A stretch of DNA of 64,000 bases from Endothia cerciana (lineage: Eukaryota > Ascomycota > Sordariomycetes > Diaporthales > Cryphonectriaceae): the NCBI GenBank assembly GCA_026119935.1, contig JALRMH010000024.1, positions 1-64,000 of the forward strand. The letters are read 5' to 3'. Position 1 is the stretch's first letter. Each line of letters starts with the position of its first letter. Of this stretch, positions 33,612 to 44,109 are shown piece after piece. Both the position numbers and the translations under genes were made by a program. The notes beneath the pieces are model-generated. The model did not search any database and had not been told where the DNA came from. It saw only the letters and a program-made list of their open reading frames with translations.

Positions 33612-34241
33612 ATGGAACGCATGGCCATACGGCGACTCGCCCGATCACGGGTCTCTCTGAGGCCAACATCCACGACCCAGCTCCTCCCCGCCAGGACGCG
33701 CACCGTCTCCACGATCCCGCGCATCGCCGAAGTCTCCTTCTGGAAATCCCTGATACCGAAACCCCTCCGGCGTGAAAACCGCCAACCCTCAGACCCCAAC
33801 ACGCCCAGTAAATCCTGGCTGTCCAAAGAATGGAACCCGGCGACCTTCTTCATCATCATATTCCTGCTGATCGGCTCCATGTCGATCCAGATGATCTCCC
33901 TGCGGAAGAACTTCGACGCGTTCATGCGGCGATCTGATGTGCGCATTGGTCTGTTGAGGGAAGTCGTAGAACGGATCCAGAACGGGGAGGAGGTAGATGT
34001 CGAGAAGGTACTAGGTTCGGGAGATCCGGAGAGGGAGGCTGCGTGGGAGGAGGTTTTGGGGGAAATCGAGAAGGGCGGCGCTCGCAGGAAGGAGAAGAAA
34101 CAAGACAAGGGCAGGGCGGCAGAGGCACCACCGGCGATCACGAAGGCGGTTTCATCGTCAGAACCTGCAACGGACGCAGCGGCTGCGCGAGAGGCGCCTG
34201 CCCAGGAACCACCGCAAGGGCGCGCGGCATATTTCTTCTGA
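33612..34241 (+). CDS. Small mitochondrial single-pass membrane protein (DUF5321-like)
   Basis: An intronless frame of 209 residues. The first 40 residues are rich in Arg, Ser and Thr and lack acids, as in a mitochondrial presequence. One membrane segment lies at about 77-97 (ATFFIIIFLLIGSMSIQMI), preceded by the conserved-looking SKEWNPATFF motif. A charged helical region follows (98-160), then an Ala/Pro/Glu-rich tail. This layout matches a conserved fungal family known only as DUF5321; I assign it from memory of the motif, not from a search. A mitochondrial inner-membrane location is inferred. It converges with the sirtuin gene, the stop codons being 48 bp apart, so the two 3' UTRs probably overlap. 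Confidence 0.8.
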   Translation: MERMAIRRLARSRVSLRPTSTTQLLPARTRTVSTIPRIAEVSFWKSLIPKPLRRENRQPSDPNTPSKSWLSKEWNPATFFIIIFLLIGSMSIQMISLRKNFDAFMRRSDVRIGLLREVVERIQNGEEVDVEKVLGSGDPEREAAWEEVLGEIEKGGARRKEKKQDKGRAAEAPPAITKAVSSSEPATDAAAAREAPAQEPPQGRAAYFF

Positions 34242-34289
34242 AGAGGTTCGTCGCTATACAACATCTATCTATGCAACAAGGCGGCTTCA

Positions 34290-35498
34290 TCATGACAGGA
34301 AGTCTTTGAACACGCCGGCTCGTTCATTCTCGAGACGCGCTGACCCGTTTGCGATGTGAGGTTCAGGGGACGACCGCCGCAGGGACTTGACCACCTCTGG
34401 GAGTAACTGCTCCGTGGACATATCTATCCTCACCCCTTCGGCCCCGCCTTGTCCGGCATGCAAGTCGGCGATGAACGTCTCTTCTCCCCTCACACCACCC
34501 ATGTTTACGATGGCTATGGAGACACCGCGATCCTTGGCTCGTTTGACCAGCCTCCACGCAGAATATGTCGCGAGCGAGGTGGCCAGGACAAGCATTCTGC
34601 CGGCCTCATCCACTGCCTGTTCTGCCGCCCCCTTGACATGGGCGGGAATGCTCTCACCAAACATGATGACGGCAGGCTTCAGGATGCCGCCGGAGCTCGT
34701 CGGCTTCCACGCGCCGTCCGGTTCAACTTCCACCTTGTGCTGCGACCCATCCGGCGCGGGCGGGGGGTTTGTCAAGCAGCTCTGACAAGCAGGATACCTG
34801 AAGGTTGTGTATGGGGCGTCTGGCAGATCAACATCACCGTCCGGATTCGTCCTGACCCCCCTCGCCGTCCTCTCGGAAGGGTTCTCGGTCTCCAGCGCCC
34901 CCGACGCGACCACCTCCTGCAGGAAAGCTGCCCACGCAGGGTTCAGCCGCGCGAGGTCCTCCTGGAAGACATCCCTCGGGAACTCGCGGCGGCAGGACGT
35001 ACACACCAGGCTCCGTAGGTAGCCATGCAGCTCGAGCGTAGGGATCTCAGGATGGGCCCTCGGGTGGAATGAATCGACGTTCTGGGTAATAACCCTCTTC
35101 ACCTTACCGTATCGCCCCAAGTCCCGCACCGCATAATGACCCGCATTCGGCCGTGCCTTGTGAAGCGTCGCCCACCCGAGAAAGGACCGTGCCCAGTAGC
35201 GCTTCCTCGCCTCGTGGGAGGAGAGAAATTCATGGTAGTAGATGGGCCGGTAGGTCTTGTTGAGGCGGTACGTGCCGTTGTCGCCCCTGTAGTCAGCCAG
35301 GCCCGATGCTACTGACAGCCCAGCGCCGGAGAGGACGAGCGTGGAGTCGGACAGGCCCTTCTCGACCGGGACCGGCAAGGTGAGGAACTCGTGGAGGGCA
35401 CTGACGGCGCCGGACAGCATGCCCGCTGAGGCGGGAACGATGGTTGGTGGTGAGAATTTCTCTGTGTACGGGATGCGGAGGAGCGCTTTCTTCATCAT
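34290..35498 (-). CDS. SIRT4-like (class II) NAD-dependent sirtuin
   Basis: An intronless frame of 402 residues. Sirtuin motifs are in order: NAD-binding GAGLS (58-62) with GLADYRG, TQNVD (138-142), catalytic His158 in LELHG, and zinc cysteines 166/169 and 238/241. The RYWAR block (100-104) and the GDVDLPD segment just before the second Cys pair match the SIRT4 subgroup rather than Sir2/Hst. Members are mitochondrial and act as deacylase, lipoamidase or ADP-ribosyltransferase; which applies here cannot be told. GLADYRG replaces the usual GIPDYR/F, leaving the catalytic Asp-Tyr-Arg intact. The N-terminus (KKALLRIPYTEKF) is short and basic and could be a targeting sequence. It is divergent from the metal-transporter gene. 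Confidence 0.93.
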   Translation of the reverse strand: MMKKALLRIPYTEKFSPPTIVPASAGMLSGAVSALHEFLTLPVPVEKGLSDSTLVLSGAGLSVASGLADYRGDNGTYRLNKTYRPIYYHEFLSSHEARKRYWARSFLGWATLHKARPNAGHYAVRDLGRYGKVKRVITQNVDSFHPRAHPEIPTLELHGYLRSLVCTSCRREFPRDVFQEDLARLNPAWAAFLQEVVASGALETENPSERTARGVRTNPDGDVDLPDAPYTTFRYPACQSCLTNPPPAPDGSQHKVEVEPDGAWKPTSSGGILKPAVIMFGESIPAHVKGAAEQAVDEAGRMLVLATSLATYSAWRLVKRAKDRGVSIAIVNMGGVRGEETFIADLHAGQGGAEGVRIDMSTEQLLPEVVKSLRRSSPEPHIANGSARLENERAGVFKDFLS

Positions 35499-36610
35499 GA
35501 GTGGTGGCCTTTCTTCGCCCAGACCCAGACCCTGTCACCCTACACGGTGGTACGCAAGCCTCCACGTACACGAGGCCGGGCAGTGGGCGGGAGGATCTGG
35601 TTGAGGACCTGAGGTTCAGGGAGGGGCAAGAGTGATGATCCCGGTCGCCCTGCAATGTGATGCAGGAGAAATGAAGACGATCAAGGTGGTATTCCGTGCC
35701 GGGAGGTGGTGGGAGCACATCGGTTCCGCAAGGTGAAACCTCTCGATGGAGTTCTGAATATGGCAGGTGGTCGTCGTCATCGAGGCGCGCCGCATTTCAT
35801 TGCCTGGCACCCTGGGCCCATGTCCGGGCTAGCCGGGCGCCAGTTGGACAAACAGGGTGGCGTAGCGTTAGGAGAGACCCTGTGCCGAGAACCTGGCCTC
35901 CCCCCATTTCCCCGAGGCCCCACTGACCGTGGTAATGGCTTTTGTACTGCTGCTAATCCGTTGCAGCTCAGCGGCGGCCGGCCCCCTTGTCGACCGCACG
36001 GGAGGTGTCATTCAGTGGTGCAACGCCAGATGTGGGCCTTGACGCCCTGGGTGTTCTGACTTGGGCTGGCTAGCTCACCTTGCCCTCGAGGTGCCTGAGG
36101 TGGGATGTCTGTAAACAAGTCACTAGCTGCACCGTACACTCTGTCCTGTATACAAAGGCCATGTTTTTCTCTGAATGACCTCGAGAGGGTGCAGGCGTCA
36201 GAAGGTACCGAGGCACTGGTATAGCGCATGGTGCTGCTGGGGGGGGGGGGCAAGCTGCACCCCTCCAGGCCGTGACATGCATCAGCCTTTCCCCAGCTCA
36301 ACGGCGCCAGCAGAGAGAGAGCTTGGCGTGATGGAGCAGCAACTTTCTCGACGAGCGGGGCGATACTTTCCCACCTCGAATCTATACAACATGCCCGTGC
36401 CTGAGCTGGATTTACTAGCCCTCACACTCATGTCCTCGACGCGACGAGGTACCCATCTCCTCTGCATTGCATGTCCACGGCGCATTGCGTGCACACCCAC
36501 CTTCCCTTCGTTCGGCGCATCCTTTCCTCTCTCTCACGCTTACTCCCTTGTACCCTGGTCCCGTTGTCCTGTCTAAGGTTTCCTACCTTTCCCCGTCGAG
36601 GTCTCAATTG
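35499..36610. other. Divergent 5' region of sirtuin and metal transporter
   Basis: About 1.1 kb between head-to-head genes. It contains a G12 run at 36239-36250. An open frame continuous with the transporter begins at 36467 but is not conserved-looking. No other feature is seen. Confidence 0.55.
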
Positions 36611-36715
36611 ATGCCTCCCATCAGCCCCTCTTCCTCCTCGTCGCTGAGGTCGTGCGTCTCCCCCCCGACCGGCCACCACAACCTGTCACAGTGCAACAAG
36701 TATGTAGGCGCACAA

Positions 36716-36762
<47 letters not shown>

Positions 36763-38311
36763 TCCGGACCCTCTGACACCGAGCTGTGCCTCGACCTCGA
36801 CCTGGGGATCCTCCGGCCCCTTGAGGACACCTAATCCTCATCGGCTGTTTCGACCTCGCCTGCCTCAGACACGCGTCTACCAAACATCCTGCCCCCTGTC
36901 CGGTCCTATCTCCAACCCATCCTCCCCCTCTTCTGCCACTCCTTTGTCGACTGGCACCTATTCAAGTACAAGACCGTCGACGACCCCCCAGCCATACTTC
37001 ATAAACTCACCTGCACATCACCATAGCCACCAGGGACGACTGCGACCCAACTGGCTGTCCGGCTTCATGGCTACCGTTACCCAGACCCGTGCCCATGGTG
37101 GCCACCACCATCACCACCACGGCGACAATGTCTACCTCACATCTCAGAACAAGAACGACGCCGGCGTGCGCATCACCCGCATTGGCCTGTACTCGAATCT
37201 GGGCATGGCCATCGCCAAGTTCATCGGCGGCTATGTCTTCAACTCGCAGTCTATGATCGCCGATGGCTGGCACTCCCTGACCGATCTCGCCTCTGACATC
37301 CTGACCCTCGCGACCGTCTCCTTCAGCCTGCGGCCACCCACCGACAGATATCCCTCGGGCTTCGGCAAGGTCGAGAGTCTGGGCTCGCTGGGCGTCTCGG
37401 GCATGCTGCTGGCCGGCGGCATCTTCATGGGCATGAGCAGCCTGGAGTCGCTCTACGCGCACTTCATGTTGGACCCTGCCGCTGCCCACGAGCTGCTACA
37501 CCACGGCCACGGACATGCGCATGGCGCGCTGGCGATGGGACCCAGCATTCATGCTGCCTGGCTGGCTGCCGGCACGGTGCTGATCAAGGAATGGCTCTAC
37601 CATGCTAGTAAGTCCTGAAACCGCGAATCCCCGGGGGCAGAATGACAAGAGAGGTAGCCTGACGTATTCCCCCCCCCCCCCCTTCCCCCAACCACAGCGA
37701 TGAAGGTCGCCAAAGAGCGCAAGTCACAGGTTCTCGCCTCGAACGCCATCCACCACCGCGTCGACAGCTGGACCGGCATCGTCACCATGCTCGTCATCCT
37801 CGGCGCAAACGTCCTCAAGGATGCCACCTGGCTCGACCCCGTCGGCGGCCTCCTCATCTCCTTCTTGGTCATCAAGGGCGGCTGGGGCAACACACTGTCC
37901 TCGCTCTACGAGCTGGCGGACCGCACCGTCGACGACGAGGTTAAGAAATCAGTCCGACGACAGGTCCAGAAGAGTATCGAGAACATCAGCCAGGGTCACG
38001 AGGTGGAGCTGCGCGACGTCTCGGGCATCAAGTCCGGCCAGAACTTCCTGATCGATGTCGAGCTTGCTGTTCCCGGCGGTTGGACTGTCGAGGACGTCCG
38101 CGAGGTCGAGAGCGCCGTCCGCACTCGGGTCGGGTCCAAGGTCCGCGGCGTGCGCAAGGTTCGCGTTCGGTTCGTGCCCAAAGAGGCGACGACCGAGGCT
38201 ACCAAGTTCGACGAGTTCATCCCCGGTAGCGTGAGCCCTCGGTCCAGCCCCGAGCCGGAGGAGGAGAACGACCACGAGAGCGGCAACGGCAACCACCAAA
38301 AGCACGACTGA
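36611..38311 (+). CDS. Mitochondrial cation diffusion facilitator (Mmt1/Mmt2-like)
   Basis: The conserved part runs from Met at 37067 through exon 37067-37607, a 90-nt intron (37608-37697), and exon 37698-38311. This core is 384 residues and belongs to the CDF family, Mmt group, which moves iron or other divalent metal across the mitochondrial inner membrane. It has a His-rich start (GGHHHHHHGDN), DGWHSLTD in TM2, HHRVDS in TM5, a His/Gly/Ala loop between TM4 and TM5, and a C-terminal cytosolic-type domain (about the last 130 residues). The N-terminal extension back to 36611 (or 36467) is open, Ser/Arg-rich and acid-poor, as a presequence would be. It includes an Arg-Leu repeat from a hexamer array. 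A GTATGT donor at 36700 leaves an extra intron possible, so the true start is uncertain. Intron 1 has a C14 tract near its acceptor. Confidence 0.85.
36716..36762. repeat. CTCAGG hexamer repeat
   Basis: About eight copies of CTCAGG. In the frame of the metal transporter it reads as alternating Arg-Leu. It lies in the uncertain N-terminal extension or in an unresolved upstream intron or leader. Confidence 0.85.
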
Positions 38312-39050
38312 ACTACAAGCCTTGCTTAGAGAAGATACCATTGGCTTGGACAATGAATCACAACAAGAGCACGCAATGTTGGACTAGATGTTTCTGATTG
38401 TACTGTACAAATGGCGGGATGAAAGGAGTAAATACGCACCACAGACGAACGGCATTGGGCGGCGTTTGAGAGACGGGATGGGATGGCAGTCTGCCTCTAC
38501 GACTTATGCCTGTCACGACCGTGAACAGGCCCATTCATGTTTGTTTTTGTTCTCTTTCTTGTTCATTTCGTAAGGGACATACCGCGATCGCGGACAAGGA
38601 CAGAGGACAACTGTCCATCATCATCACCCGACAACTCACCGCATCTGGCTCGGGTTCTGTCGGCAGTAGAGAGACGTAGTCTCATTCCGAAATAAGAAAT
38701 GAGAGCAAGTGCGCTGTCCACATTACATACTCAGGTACCAGTCCTCTGTGATTGGCGCGGAAGTCAGCCCAAAATTCTAGCGGCTCCACGGCATTGGGCA
38801 GCAGTTGCGAACTGCACTCTAGCCCGAAGCCCACGCCACGACGAGGCTGATTGTCAACCTCTCCCGCAGTGACGATAAAAGCGGCGCCCCGCGGTATGGT
38901 GGAGGGTGTGCCCCACGTCTGACGTCCCTCACATATACCGGGACCTACTGACATCACTTCACTGCATTCCAGACTCGAGACATTCTCGACTGTCTGAGCT
39001 TGAGAGATATTTGGTAGATTTACATATTACCAGCCGCAAGGAGACCGAAA
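38312..39050. other. Intergenic: transporter 3' flank and xylulokinase promoter
   Basis: About 740 bp between two plus-strand genes. Its right half is the xylulokinase promoter and holds two CreA-type sites listed separately. No Xyr1/XlnR core (GGCTAA) was seen. No gene is present. Confidence 0.6.
38887..38916 (-). promoter_or_regulatory. Two CreA-type (SYGGRG) sites upstream of xylulokinase
   Basis: CCCCGC at 38887-38892 and CCCCAC at 38911-38916 both match the reverse complement of SYGGRG, 24 bp apart and about 140 bp before the start codon. CreA/Cre1 often represses pentose genes through paired sites. The short consensus makes chance matches common in GC-rich DNA. Confidence 0.35.
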
Positions 39051-40983
39051 ATGAGTGACGGGCCTCTATATCTAGGTTTCGACCTGTCGACGCAGCAGCT
39101 CAAAGGTCAGTGGCCCTTCTCACCGTCACGTGTATTCTTGTCACCCTCATATACTGCATGCGCGATCCCGCTCACCACGCTCGGGTGAACCTGCCTTTGC
39201 CCGCCAGACCAGCATGCTGATCACGCTCGGTAGCGATCGTGATCCAATCTGACCTGCACGTCCTGTCCGAAGCCAAGGTCGACTTCGACGCAGACTTCGG
39301 CGCCCAGTATGGGATCACCAAAGGCGTCCTCGTCAACGACGCCGAGGGGGAGGTGTATGCACCCATCGCGATGTGGCTCGAGGCGGTCGACCTTGTGTTG
39401 TCGCGCCTAAAGGATAAGAAGGCGCCGCTGCATCGCGTGAGGGGGGTCAGCGGAGCGTGCCAGCAGCACGGAAGCGTGTTCTGGGCCCACGAGGCGGAGG
39501 GTCTACTGGGCGGTCTGAGGGGCGACGGGGGGAAGGGGCTGAAGGAGCAGCTGGAAAAGGCCTTCAGTCATCCCTATGGGCCCAATTGGCAGGATCACTC
39601 GACGCAGAAGCAATGCGATGAGTTTGACGCCGCGCTGGGGGGCAACGAGAGGTTGGCAGAGGTTACGGGAAGTGCGGCGCATCATGTGAGTCTCTCAGAC
39701 CTCTGCACCCGGCACGACATACACTACGTGATGCTGATTCGCCCTCACAGAGGTTCACCGGCCCCCAGATCCTCCGCCTGCGCAAGAAGCTCCCGCAGAT
39801 GTACGCCGCCACCTCCCGCATCTCCCTCGTCTCCTCCTGGCTCGCGTCCGTCCTGCTAGGCTCTATCGCGCCGCTGGACATTAGCGACGCCACCGGTATG
39901 AACCTCTGGGACATCCCCAGCAACAGCTGGAACGAAGAGCTACTCCTGCTCACCGCGGGCTCCCGCCAGGACATCCCCGCGCTGCGCTCCAAGCTCGGCG
40001 AGGTCCGACAGGACGGCGGCGGGAGCATGGGAGGCATCTCTCCCTACTACGTCCAGCGCTATGGCTTCTCGCCCGAGTGCCAGATCGCCCCGTTCACCGG
40101 TGACAACCCCGGGACCATCCTCGCGCTACCGCTGCGCCCGCTCGACGCGATCGTGAGCCTGGGCACGAGCAGCACCTTCCTCATGATCACGCCAAAGTAC
40201 AAGCCCGATCCGTCGTACCACTTCATGAACCACCCGTGCACGCAGGGGCAGTACATGTTCATGCTGTGCTACAAGAACGGCGGCCTCGCGCGCGAAAAGG
40301 TCCGGGACTCGCTGCCGCCTGTCCCCGACACCGAAAAGGACAGGTGGGCGAATTTCAACAAGGCGGTCCTCGAGACACCGCCGCTGGGTGTCAAGGACGA
40401 GGCCAAGGATAAGGCCAAGCTGGGCCTGTACTTCTACCTGCCCGAGATCGTCCCCAACATCAAGGCCGGGACGTGGCGGTACGAGTGCAGTCCCAAGGAT
40501 GGCTCCGACCTCAAGGAGTCCAGCGGCAAGTGGTCCGCGGAAGAAGACGCCCGCGTCATCGTCGAGTCCCAGGCGCTCTCGATGCGCCTCCGCTCGCATA
40601 ACCTGGTCCACCCCCACGGGCAGGGCCAGACAGAACTCCCCGCCCAGCCGCGCCGCATCTACCTCGTGGGCGGCGGCAGCCTCAACCCCGCCATCGCACG
40701 CGTGATGGGCGACGTCCTGGGGTCCGCCGAGGGCGTGTACAAGCTGGACGTGGGCGGGAACGCGTGTGCGCTGGGCGGGGCCTACAAGGCCCTCTGGGCG
40801 ATGGAGCGAGACACGGAGAAGGGCGAGACGTTTGACGAGCTGATCGGGAAGCGCTGGAAGGAGGAGGGTGCTATCGAGAGGGTGGACGATGGGTATAAGA
40901 CGGGGACGTTTGAGAGGTATGGTGATGTGCTGGGTGCTTTTGGCGAGATGGAGAAGATGATCTTGAAGGTGGCTCATAACTAA
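39051..40983 (+). CDS. xkiA: D-xylulose kinase (FGGY family)
   Basis: Three exons (39051-39105, 39234-39685, 39751-40983) with GT/AG introns of 128 and 65 nt give 579 residues, the usual fungal length. The enzyme phosphorylates D-xylulose to xylulose 5-phosphate, linking xylose and arabinose catabolism to the pentose phosphate pathway in the cytosol. FGGY hallmarks are the N-terminal GFDLSTQQLK phosphate-binding turn (split by intron 1), GVSGACQQHGSVFW, DATGMNLWD, FTGDNPGTILAL, VSLGTSSTFL (adenosine-binding) and the C-terminal GGGSLNPAIARVMGDVLG. Intron positions were set by codon phase and agree with all motifs. Paired CreA-type sites upstream suggest glucose repression. The symbol follows the Aspergillus gene. 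Confidence 0.95.
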
Positions 40984-41497
40984 AGGGCGGGCGAGGGGAT
41001 GTATGTCACTTGAAAGCATCCTAGATCCGAGAGCTCGTCGTACCATGATACTGGGGAGCCTTATAGATTTTCGGCTTATTTTATTACCTGCGACCGCTGT
41101 GGCTATCTCCGTGCTTATATAGGCTTGAAGCACTGACCATATCCTCATCCAGTAAGCGGTGGTCTCAACGGACTCCGCAGTCGTGAGGGTATACCCTGGA
41201 GCCAAGGTAGGTGGTGTATCTGACCTGTTTGAACAGGTGCGGCGCTAGGGGCTTGCAGCCAGATCCTACGTCACCATATCCCGTCGAGGTTCCTCCGCCC
41301 GCCCTTTGCTTTCTTTCCACATATGCATATCCCCAGATAAGTTTCCTCATACTTTTTAGACCCCGCTTGACACATTTTTTGTCTCTCAGAACACCAAATG
41401 ATTTGACGGCAGAGCGATCAATCTACTCGGGCACGGGGGGTGTACATCTCGGTGGGGGAAATTTTCCAAGGGGGCTGGCTGGTAGGGGAGGGCAAAA
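40984..41497. other. Intergenic between xylulokinase and alpha/beta hydrolase
   Basis: About 510 bp between two plus-strand genes. No feature stands out. It must hold the xylulokinase 3' UTR and the hydrolase promoter. Confidence 0.6.
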
Positions 41498-43020
41498 ATG
41501 ATCCTCGGCCCGGTCTCATATCTAGACTGCCTCGTCTTCGTCATCTTCCTGGCACCACAGCTCCTCCTCGACGTCGGCCCCGTAGGGACCTTGAGGGTTG
41601 TATTACAAGCGCTACCGTTCCTAGGTACAGCCCATACATCCTCCACTTGCCCCCCCCCCCCCCCCAAAAAGGAAAAAAAACGAGAAAGAAAGAAAGAAAG
41701 GAAGAAAAAGGCTGACCTGCACACACACCAAGTCCTCCGACTCCCCGCCGCGTTCATCAGCGAGCGCTATCTCGTCCGCGGCTCGGACCAGCCCGCCTTC
41801 GCCCGCCGGGCTTCACCCTTCGAGGACTTTGTCGTCCGGTGTGTGAGGTATGCATTCGCGAACATCGACCCCGAGGTCGGGCGGGTCTTCTTCGGGAAGA
41901 AGGTTGCGATGCCCTGGCTGCGCTGGCGCATGCTGAGGCATGGGTACCTGAGGTCGCCGGTGCACTGGCGGGAGTATCGAGATGTGAGTGGTCTCAGCAT
42001 CAGTCCTAGTCGGCTTGTGGTTACACCCCTACTATTCTTTCAGTCTTCTGGACTTCTTCCTCACTATATTTGGAATTATTTATTCAAAACTCGTCTATCT
42101 GTACGGCAAGCTGACTGGGTCTTTCAGAAGAAGATGAGAGGCGTCTGGGCTGTTGCCGACCCGGCAAAAAAGGCCGATGTTATTCTCTACTATGCCCACG
42201 GTAAAAGAGCTCCTCCAGACCCCCGCCCGCGCCCTCAACCACTAAAAGTTTCCCAGGTGGCGGCTTCAGCATGGGCTCTGCTTACTTTTACCTCGAGTTC
42301 CTCCTCAGTTGGCTCAGCCTCATGAAGCACTCTGGGTATAGGAACCCCGCCGTGTTTGGGATCGACTACACCCTCGTGCCGGACTCGTGTTTCCCGACGC
42401 AGCTGGACGAGATCGTCTCCGGGTATGAGCATGTCCTCAGCATGGCTGGCGATCCATCTAGAGTCTGCGTCGCGGGCGACTCGGCCGGGGGAACGTTGGT
42501 GCTCAGTCTGCTGCTGCATCTTGCGAATCCGAAGTTGGTCGAGAAGGGTAGGCCGTTACCCGGGGCCTCGAGACATCTCGATAAGCCCGGGATGGCCGTG
42601 CTCATCTCGCCGTGGCCGACGCTCCACTCTCCCCTGTATCAGAACAACAGCAGCGACTTCCTGGATGCGGACGCATTGCAGCTGTATGCCTCGCAGTACG
42701 CAGGTAGTCCGGACTTTATAGCTGACCCGTTGGCATCACCTGGGGACTGCAAGGACGTGAGGTGGTGGAAAGACGCTAGTCCTTCCAAGGGCACCTTCAT
42801 CGCGTACGGAAAGGAAGAGGTGTTCGCACCGGAGATAGAGAAGCTTGTCCGCGTGCTGCAGAAGGCCGGGACGAAGATCTCGGCCCAGGCGCAAGATGCT
42901 GGCATACATGCCTGGCCTGTGGCCGCGCTCTTCCTCTGCGACTCGACCGAGCAGAGGTTGAAGGGTCTGAGGAGCATCGTCAGTGAGATGAAGAGCCTCA
43001 TCACACCGGCGAAAGCGTAG
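41498..43020 (+). CDS. Alpha/beta hydrolase, HSL-like esterase/lipase with N-terminal anchor
   Basis: Four exons (41498-41624, 41733-41983, 42128-42200, 42257-43020) give 404 residues. The HSL-type oxyanion motif HGGG is at 150-153, with intron 3 inserted in the codon just after His150. The nucleophile is Ser226 in GDSAGG. His368 in AGIHAW is the likely catalytic base; the acid is probably Glu337 or Glu338 in YGKEEVF, where Asp is more usual. A hydrophobic segment (about 8-43) suggests a membrane anchor. Intron 2 is ambiguous: the whole frame 41733-42200 is open, and a shorter intron ending at 42043 also fits the frame. I prefer the 144-nt intron because GCTGAC lies 14 nt before its CAG. Intron 1 holds a C16 run. 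The substrate is unknown; similar fungal proteins act on sterol esters, lactones or secondary-metabolite esters. Confidence 0.85.
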
Positions 43021-43203
43021 ACGTTTGGCTGCGGGGCAGCCGTCATGTCAGATTAGATCAAGTAATTTGATTCCATCATTCGGCGAAGCAAGGCAACGAG
43101 GGAACCTGAGTACTTTGCTCGGCTTCTTCGTGGCCGCTGTAAAACGCCTCTGGAAGATTGGTTGCTCTTCTTGTATCATCACCCATGACAGTCTCGCGTC
43201 CCG

Positions 43204-43220
43204 GGGTTACTGCGTAACCC
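43204..43220. other. Perfect 7-bp inverted repeat
   Basis: GGGTTAC and GTAACCC are separated by TGC, about 185 bp after the hydrolase stop codon. It could be a binding site for a dimeric factor or a small hairpin near the transcript end. No function is known. Confidence 0.5.
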
Positions 43221-44017
43221 TGGACGGATTGAATGGCTCTCTGCCCGAATCAGGACGTACCCTCGGTCTGTCCTGGTCCTGGCAATAGGCCTGAAATAGC
43301 CTCATTCTGGCATTGCGTTGCAAAATGGAACAAGGGTCAATGTTCGTACGGGATTTGCATGTACATTGTGAGTGTGCTGTGATTCCACATGCCGACGGGC
43401 TAGCTGCTTTCTGTCCTGCTCTAGGATGGCCCACGAATACCTAAGGCATGGCGCAAACCGCTCAAATCCATCAGGAGACAGGCAGGCGGGAGTGGGAGGC
43501 GAGGGGAAAAAGAAAAGAAGAAAAAGCAAAGATAGAATAAAGATTAGAGGAGGAGTTAACGGCGACATGTCGTGAGGACCACATGGGGTTCTGGATGCCA
43601 TGACCCGTGATGAGCGCGGGAACGGATGCACGGTCGCGACGCTTGTCCACAACATTGACCTCTCCGCGGCGACGTTGCTCTTGCTCGTGGCTTGGCCTTG
43701 CCATTGCGACGTCTCGCGACCCCGGCGTCCTGCAGCAGATGAAGGCGCAATGCAGAGCCTTTGCGTCAGAGTAATGAGCTGCGAGAATTTGATGCAGATC
43801 TCCAAAGCACCCGTCAAAATTAGGCACGAAGAAGAAAGGAGACCTTTGCCCAATGAGGGTAAGCGTGCCGCCGTAGAGGACTAGACGGGCGTGGCCTCGT
43901 TGGAGGCCCTTCGAAGGTCAGCCTGGCCGCAACGTGCATATAAAGAACCGGGTATCCCACGGAGAAGGGCCCGCGCATCGCGCCTATGCCCCCTCGCAGG
44001 AGGGCCCAGCCGTCCGA

Positions 44018-44018
<1 letters not shown>

Positions 44019-44053
<35 letters not shown>

Positions 44054-44109
44054 TCCGGCCATCCAGCCATCCGGCCATCCAGCCAGCCAACCAGCCAGCC
44101 AACCAGCCG
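44019..44109. repeat. CAGC/CATC/CAAC tetranucleotide tandem array
   Basis: About 90 bp of CAGC repeats interrupted by ATCCGGCC and AACCAGCC variants. Both strands are open across it because the four-base unit gives a 12-base period. Confidence 0.85.

Noticed and set aside
36700..36868. 169-nt intron in the transporter N-terminus (GTATGT to CTCAG)
   Set aside because: The phases do not match (exon ends in phase 2, next exon needs phase 0), so splicing here would break the conserved frame.
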